In this document: positions 61,715-64,000 of the stretch, one piece after another
How positions within the stretch are numbered: the stretch's first letter is position 1
Layout of the letters: every line of letters starts with the position of its first letter
NCBI RefSeq assembly: GCF_043678055.1
Contig: NZ_JBHEQA010000002.1
Location: 1,054,001 to 1,118,000 of the forward strand
DNA from: Spongiimicrobium salis
GTDB lineage: Bacteria; Bacteroidota; Bacteroidia; Flavobacteriales; Flavobacteriaceae
Length of the DNA stretch: 64,000 bases
Direction of reading: 5' to 3'
Made by a program: the position numbers and the translations under genes
Notes under the pieces: generated by a model
What the model saw: the letters and a program-made list of their open reading frames with translations, nothing else
Database searches by the model: none
Told to the model about the DNA's origin: nothing

Positions 61715-63430
61715 ATGAAAAAGAAATTAATTTATGTTTTTTTAATCACGTTCATACTGCATTCTTGCGGTGATGATTTTGCTAGTACTCCCGCGGTGGG
61801 AGCCTTAAGTCCGGAAACACTGGCGAACCCTCAGGGAGTGAACTTGTTGTTGACCGGTGCGTATTCTGCTCTGGATGGAACTAGAAATAATCTGTCCGGA
61901 AATGGCTTTGCCATTAGTGGAGACAATTGGTGGTTTGATGTATGGGCAGATGATGCCCATAAAGGAAGTACTGATGGAGATCAAATTGAATTATTCCAAA
62001 TAGAAACCAATGATATTCAAACTTCCAACCCTTATTTCTTAGGAAAGTTCTCGGCCTTATACGGTGCCTTGAACAGAACCAATGCAGTGCTTTCTGTAAT
62101 TGCTGGTATCGACAGAGATGCCTTGACTACGGCTGAAGCTGCTGCCATTACTGGACAGGAAGCAGAAGCACGTTTCTTAAGAGGGCACTTCTACTTTGAA
62201 TTGACTAAAATTTGGGGAAATGTGGCCATAATTTCTGTAGAGAATTTTGATGCACAGGAATTCAATCAGCCAAACCCAGGTCCAGCTTGGGATCAAATTG
62301 AAGCTGATTTCCAATTTGCTATTGATAATTTGCCTGCTACGCAAGGTGATCCAGGAAGACCTACAGCAGGTACTGCTAGAGCCTTTATGGGGAAAGCACA
62401 TTTGTATCAAGGAGAATTTGCGCAAGCATTGACCTTATTAAATACGGTAATCAGCAGTGGAGAATTTGCCTTGGCCCCAGAGTTCTTGGACAACTTTACG
62501 GCTTCTGGTGAAAATGGACCAGAATCTGTATTTGCTATACAGTTTGCTGCTGATGGAGGACAATCCTTTAACGGTAACCAAGGAAGTACATTGAATTTCC
62601 CTGGTGGTGGACCTTTCGGTTCTTGCTGTGGTTTCTATCAGCCATCTATTGATTTGGCCAATGCCTTTAAAACCGATGCTGCTGGATTGCCCCTATTAGA
62701 CACCTTTAACGATAGTGATATTGCTAATGATTATGGTGTTGAAAGTGCAGAGCCTCATACGCTTGAAGCAGGGACTTTAGATCCAAGATTGGATTATACC
62801 ATTGGACGTAGAGGTATTGATTATAACGGTTTTGGGGAGCACATTGGAAAAGAGTGGATCAGAGCTGGTTTCAACGATATTTCCGGTCCTTATTTACCTA
62901 AAAAGAATGTGTATCAAATGAGTGAACTTGCAGCCAATCAAGGAACTGGTGCATGGGGTCAGCAACACTCTGGGGTAAATTATAATATTATGCGTTATGC
63001 AGATGTTCTTTTAATGGCTGCTGAAGCTGCCGCTGAAACCGGAGACTTGGCAACGGCCTTGAACTATGTGAATCAGGTAAGAGCGAGAGCAGCAAACAGT
63101 ACTCCGGTACAAGCTTTGGATGGAAGTGGTCCTGCTGCTAATTACTTAGTGGCGGAATATCCTTCTTTCCCTGATCAAGCTTTCGCTATCCAAGCCGTGC
63201 GTTTTGAGCGTAGAGTAGAATTAGGTATGGAAGGACACCGTTTATTCGATTTAAGAAGATGGGGTGTTGCTACGCAAGTAATGAACGATTACTTTGCAAA
63301 TGAATCTCGTACCATTACGAATTTTGCGGGCAAAGTTGCACCATACGAAGCTAGATTTGACTTGTCTCCAATTCCAATTAATGCCATTGACCTTAGTGGT
63401 AATGTATTGACGCAGAATCCTGGTTACTAA
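61715..63430 (+). CDS. SusD/RagB-type glycan-binding lipoprotein (571 aa)
   Basis: Lipoprotein signal with lipobox ILHSC at Cys18. Tetratricopeptide-like helices characteristic of SusD: NLLLTGAYSALDG near 44-56, RFLRGHFYFELTKIWGN, FMGKAHLYQGEFAQALTLLNTVI, NIMRYADVLLMAAEAAAETG, ALNYVNQVRARA and FERRVELGMEGHRLFDLRRWG, ending with INAIDLSGNVLTQNPGY. It caps the SusC barrel at the cell surface. The pair is closed by the perfect terminator at 63467. Confidence 0.96.
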   Translation: MKKKLIYVFLITFILHSCGDDFASTPAVGALSPETLANPQGVNLLLTGAYSALDGTRNNLSGNGFAISGDNWWFDVWADDAHKGSTDGDQIELFQIETNDIQTSNPYFLGKFSALYGALNRTNAVLSVIAGIDRDALTTAEAAAITGQEAEARFLRGHFYFELTKIWGNVAIISVENFDAQEFNQPNPGPAWDQIEADFQFAIDNLPATQGDPGRPTAGTARAFMGKAHLYQGEFAQALTLLNTVISSGEFALAPEFLDNFTASGENGPESVFAIQFAADGGQSFNGNQGSTLNFPGGGPFGSCCGFYQPSIDLANAFKTDAAGLPLLDTFNDSDIANDYGVESAEPHTLEAGTLDPRLDYTIGRRGIDYNGFGEHIGKEWIRAGFNDISGPYLPKKNVYQMSELAANQGTGAWGQQHSGVNYNIMRYADVLLMAAEAAAETGDLATALNYVNQVRARAANSTPVQALDGSGPAANYLVAEYPSFPDQAFAIQAVRFERRVELGMEGHRLFDLRRWGVATQVMNDYFANESRTITNFAGKVAPYEARFDLSPIPINAIDLSGNVLTQNPGY

Positions 63431-63466
63431 GTTTTTAAAATCCTTATAGTTAAACCTATAATTTTG

Positions 63467-63497
63467 AGCAGGATATCTTCGGATATCCTGCTTTTTT
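63467..63497 (+). terminator. Perfect UUCG-tetraloop terminator of the SusCD operon
   Basis: AGCAGGATATC (63467-63477), loop TTCG (63478-63481), GATATCCTGCT (63482-63492) and then T through 63497. An 11-bp perfect stem with a UUCG loop and T-run, 36 bases behind the SusD stop. Confidence 0.93.
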
Positions 63498-63515
63498 ATG
63501 ATTTCTTTTCTAGAT

Positions 63516-63523
63516 TACATTTG
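63516..63523 (+). promoter_or_regulatory. Possible -7 element (TACATTTG) for the FG-GAP lipoprotein gene
   Basis: Full TAnnTTTG match 34 bases before ATG 63558 and just behind the SusCD terminator, which makes a separate promoter likely. No TTG lies at the -33 distance; the terminator T-run occupies that place. Confidence 0.45.
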
Positions 63524-63557
63524 AAGTAATCCTTATATTTAAAGTCAAAAAAATAGA

Positions 63558-64000
63558 ATGAAGAATTCCTCCCCTATCCCTTTTATGGTTGCGTTTGCAT
63601 CCCTATTTTTCTTTTTTTCCTGTGCCGATGACTCAGGGGCAACACAGGGCAATACACTGTTCAAATCTGTGAGCAAAGAACAATCCGGAATTGATTTCGC
63701 CAATACACTTACTGAAAATGATTCCTTGAATTATTTTACCTATGGGTATATCTATATGGGTGGTGGTGTTTCTGCCGGGGATATTAACAATGATGGTCTG
63801 GTAGATTTGTTTTTTACCGGAAATATGGTGCCTAATAAATTATACCTCAATAAAGGAAATCTAAAATTCGAGGATATTTCTGTAGCAGCAGGAGTGCAAG
63901 GAGATGATCGCTGGTATACCGGAGTGACCATGGCCGATGTGAACAATGATGGCTTCTTGGATATTTATTGTGCGGTAGGTGGTAAATTTGGTCCTAAAGA
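63558..64000 (+). CDS. FG-GAP/VCBS repeat lipoprotein (partial, C-terminus outside window)
   Basis: The frame is open from ATG 63558 to the window edge (147 codons). A lipoprotein signal ends with the lipobox FFFSC (Cys near residue 21). Two FG-GAP/VCBS calcium-binding repeats are visible: AGDINNDGLVDLFFTGN and MADVNNDGFLDIYCAVGG, with the linking PNKLYLNKGNLKFEDIS. These belong to the CRTAC1/ASPIC-UnbV-like proteins that often follow SusCD pairs in Flavobacteria and may assist glycan binding at the surface. A -7 box and the upstream terminator suggest its own transcript. Confidence 0.85.
   Translation, partial: MKNSSPIPFMVAFASLFFFFSCADDSGATQGNTLFKSVSKEQSGIDFANTLTENDSLNYFTYGYIYMGGGVSAGDINNDGLVDLFFTGNMVPNKLYLNKGNLKFEDISVAAGVQGDDRWYTGVTMADVNNDGFLDIYCAVGGKFGPK

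Noticed and set aside
1..64000. Search for tRNA, rRNA, insertion sequences, integrases, phage or toxin-antitoxin and other defence genes
   Set aside because: None seen by eye in the coding or intergenic parts; the locus shows no sign of a mobile element.

Overview
The window looks like a chromosomal segment of a marine-type Flavobacteriaceae (phylum Bacteroidota). The evidence is a SusC/SusD pair, the bacillithiol gene bshA, several TTG starts, almost no Shine-Dalgarno signals, promoter elements of the Bacteroidota type (TAnnTTTG with an upstream TTTG), Flavobacteria-style lipoproteins, and a base composition that is clearly AT-rich. No rRNA, tRNA, CRISPR array, insertion sequence or integrase is visible.

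Region 1 (1-26 kb) is a surface-polysaccharide locus. After the 5' end of a fibronectin type III lipoprotein gene come a UDP-glucuronate 4-epimerase and a secreted parallel beta-helix protein. The main forward run then encodes a WbpP/TviC-type epimerase and a TviB/WbpO-type dehydrogenase (together predicted to make UDP-GalNAcA), a Wzy-like polymerase, a Wzx-like flippase, and a CapE/CapF/CapG-like cassette predicted to make UDP-L-FucNAc, with an extra cupin gene inside it. Three GT4-type glycosyltransferases, a sugar-transfer-associated ATP-grasp protein, a PglC-like initiating phosphoglycosyl transferase, a PglD-like acyltransferase and two GT2-type transferases follow. On the other strand lie an ATP-grasp/HAD pair and an MBOAT plus SGNH pair (polysaccharide O-acetylation), with a FemAB/GNAT-like gene between them. 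Together these suggest an acidic, amino-sugar-rich, O-acetylated Wzx/Wzy-dependent polysaccharide that may also carry amide-linked groups.

Region 2 (26-57.9 kb) is mostly core metabolism and envelope genes: bshA, a GH3/beta-lactamase-fold fusion, a bPH2 pair, an Fe-S pair, an MCE (MlaD-like) protein, an amidase divergent from an LptD-like protein, ridA, a BadF-type kinase, the pfkA-gapA operon with its own terminator, a TamB-like protein divergent from tsaD, a TfoX-N protein, rsmE, DUF1223, DUF4159, an AI-2E-type permease, a THUMP-like methyltransferase, a VanX-like dipeptidase, and a GMC oxidoreductase with a gluconate 2-dehydrogenase subunit-3-like partner.

Region 3 (57.9-64 kb) has a 550-bp regulatory gap, a SusC/SusD operon closed by a perfect UUCG-loop terminator, and the start of an FG-GAP repeat lipoprotein. 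No CAZyme or regulator of this SusCD pair lies in the window; the divergent GMC/subunit-3 genes hint at a 3-keto-glycoside route.

Nothing here is certainly a new system. The best leads are the possible amide-tailoring genes in the polysaccharide locus, the unassigned cupin inside the FucNAc cassette, and a 12-bp near-palindrome shared between the pfkA-gapA and susC upstream regions.
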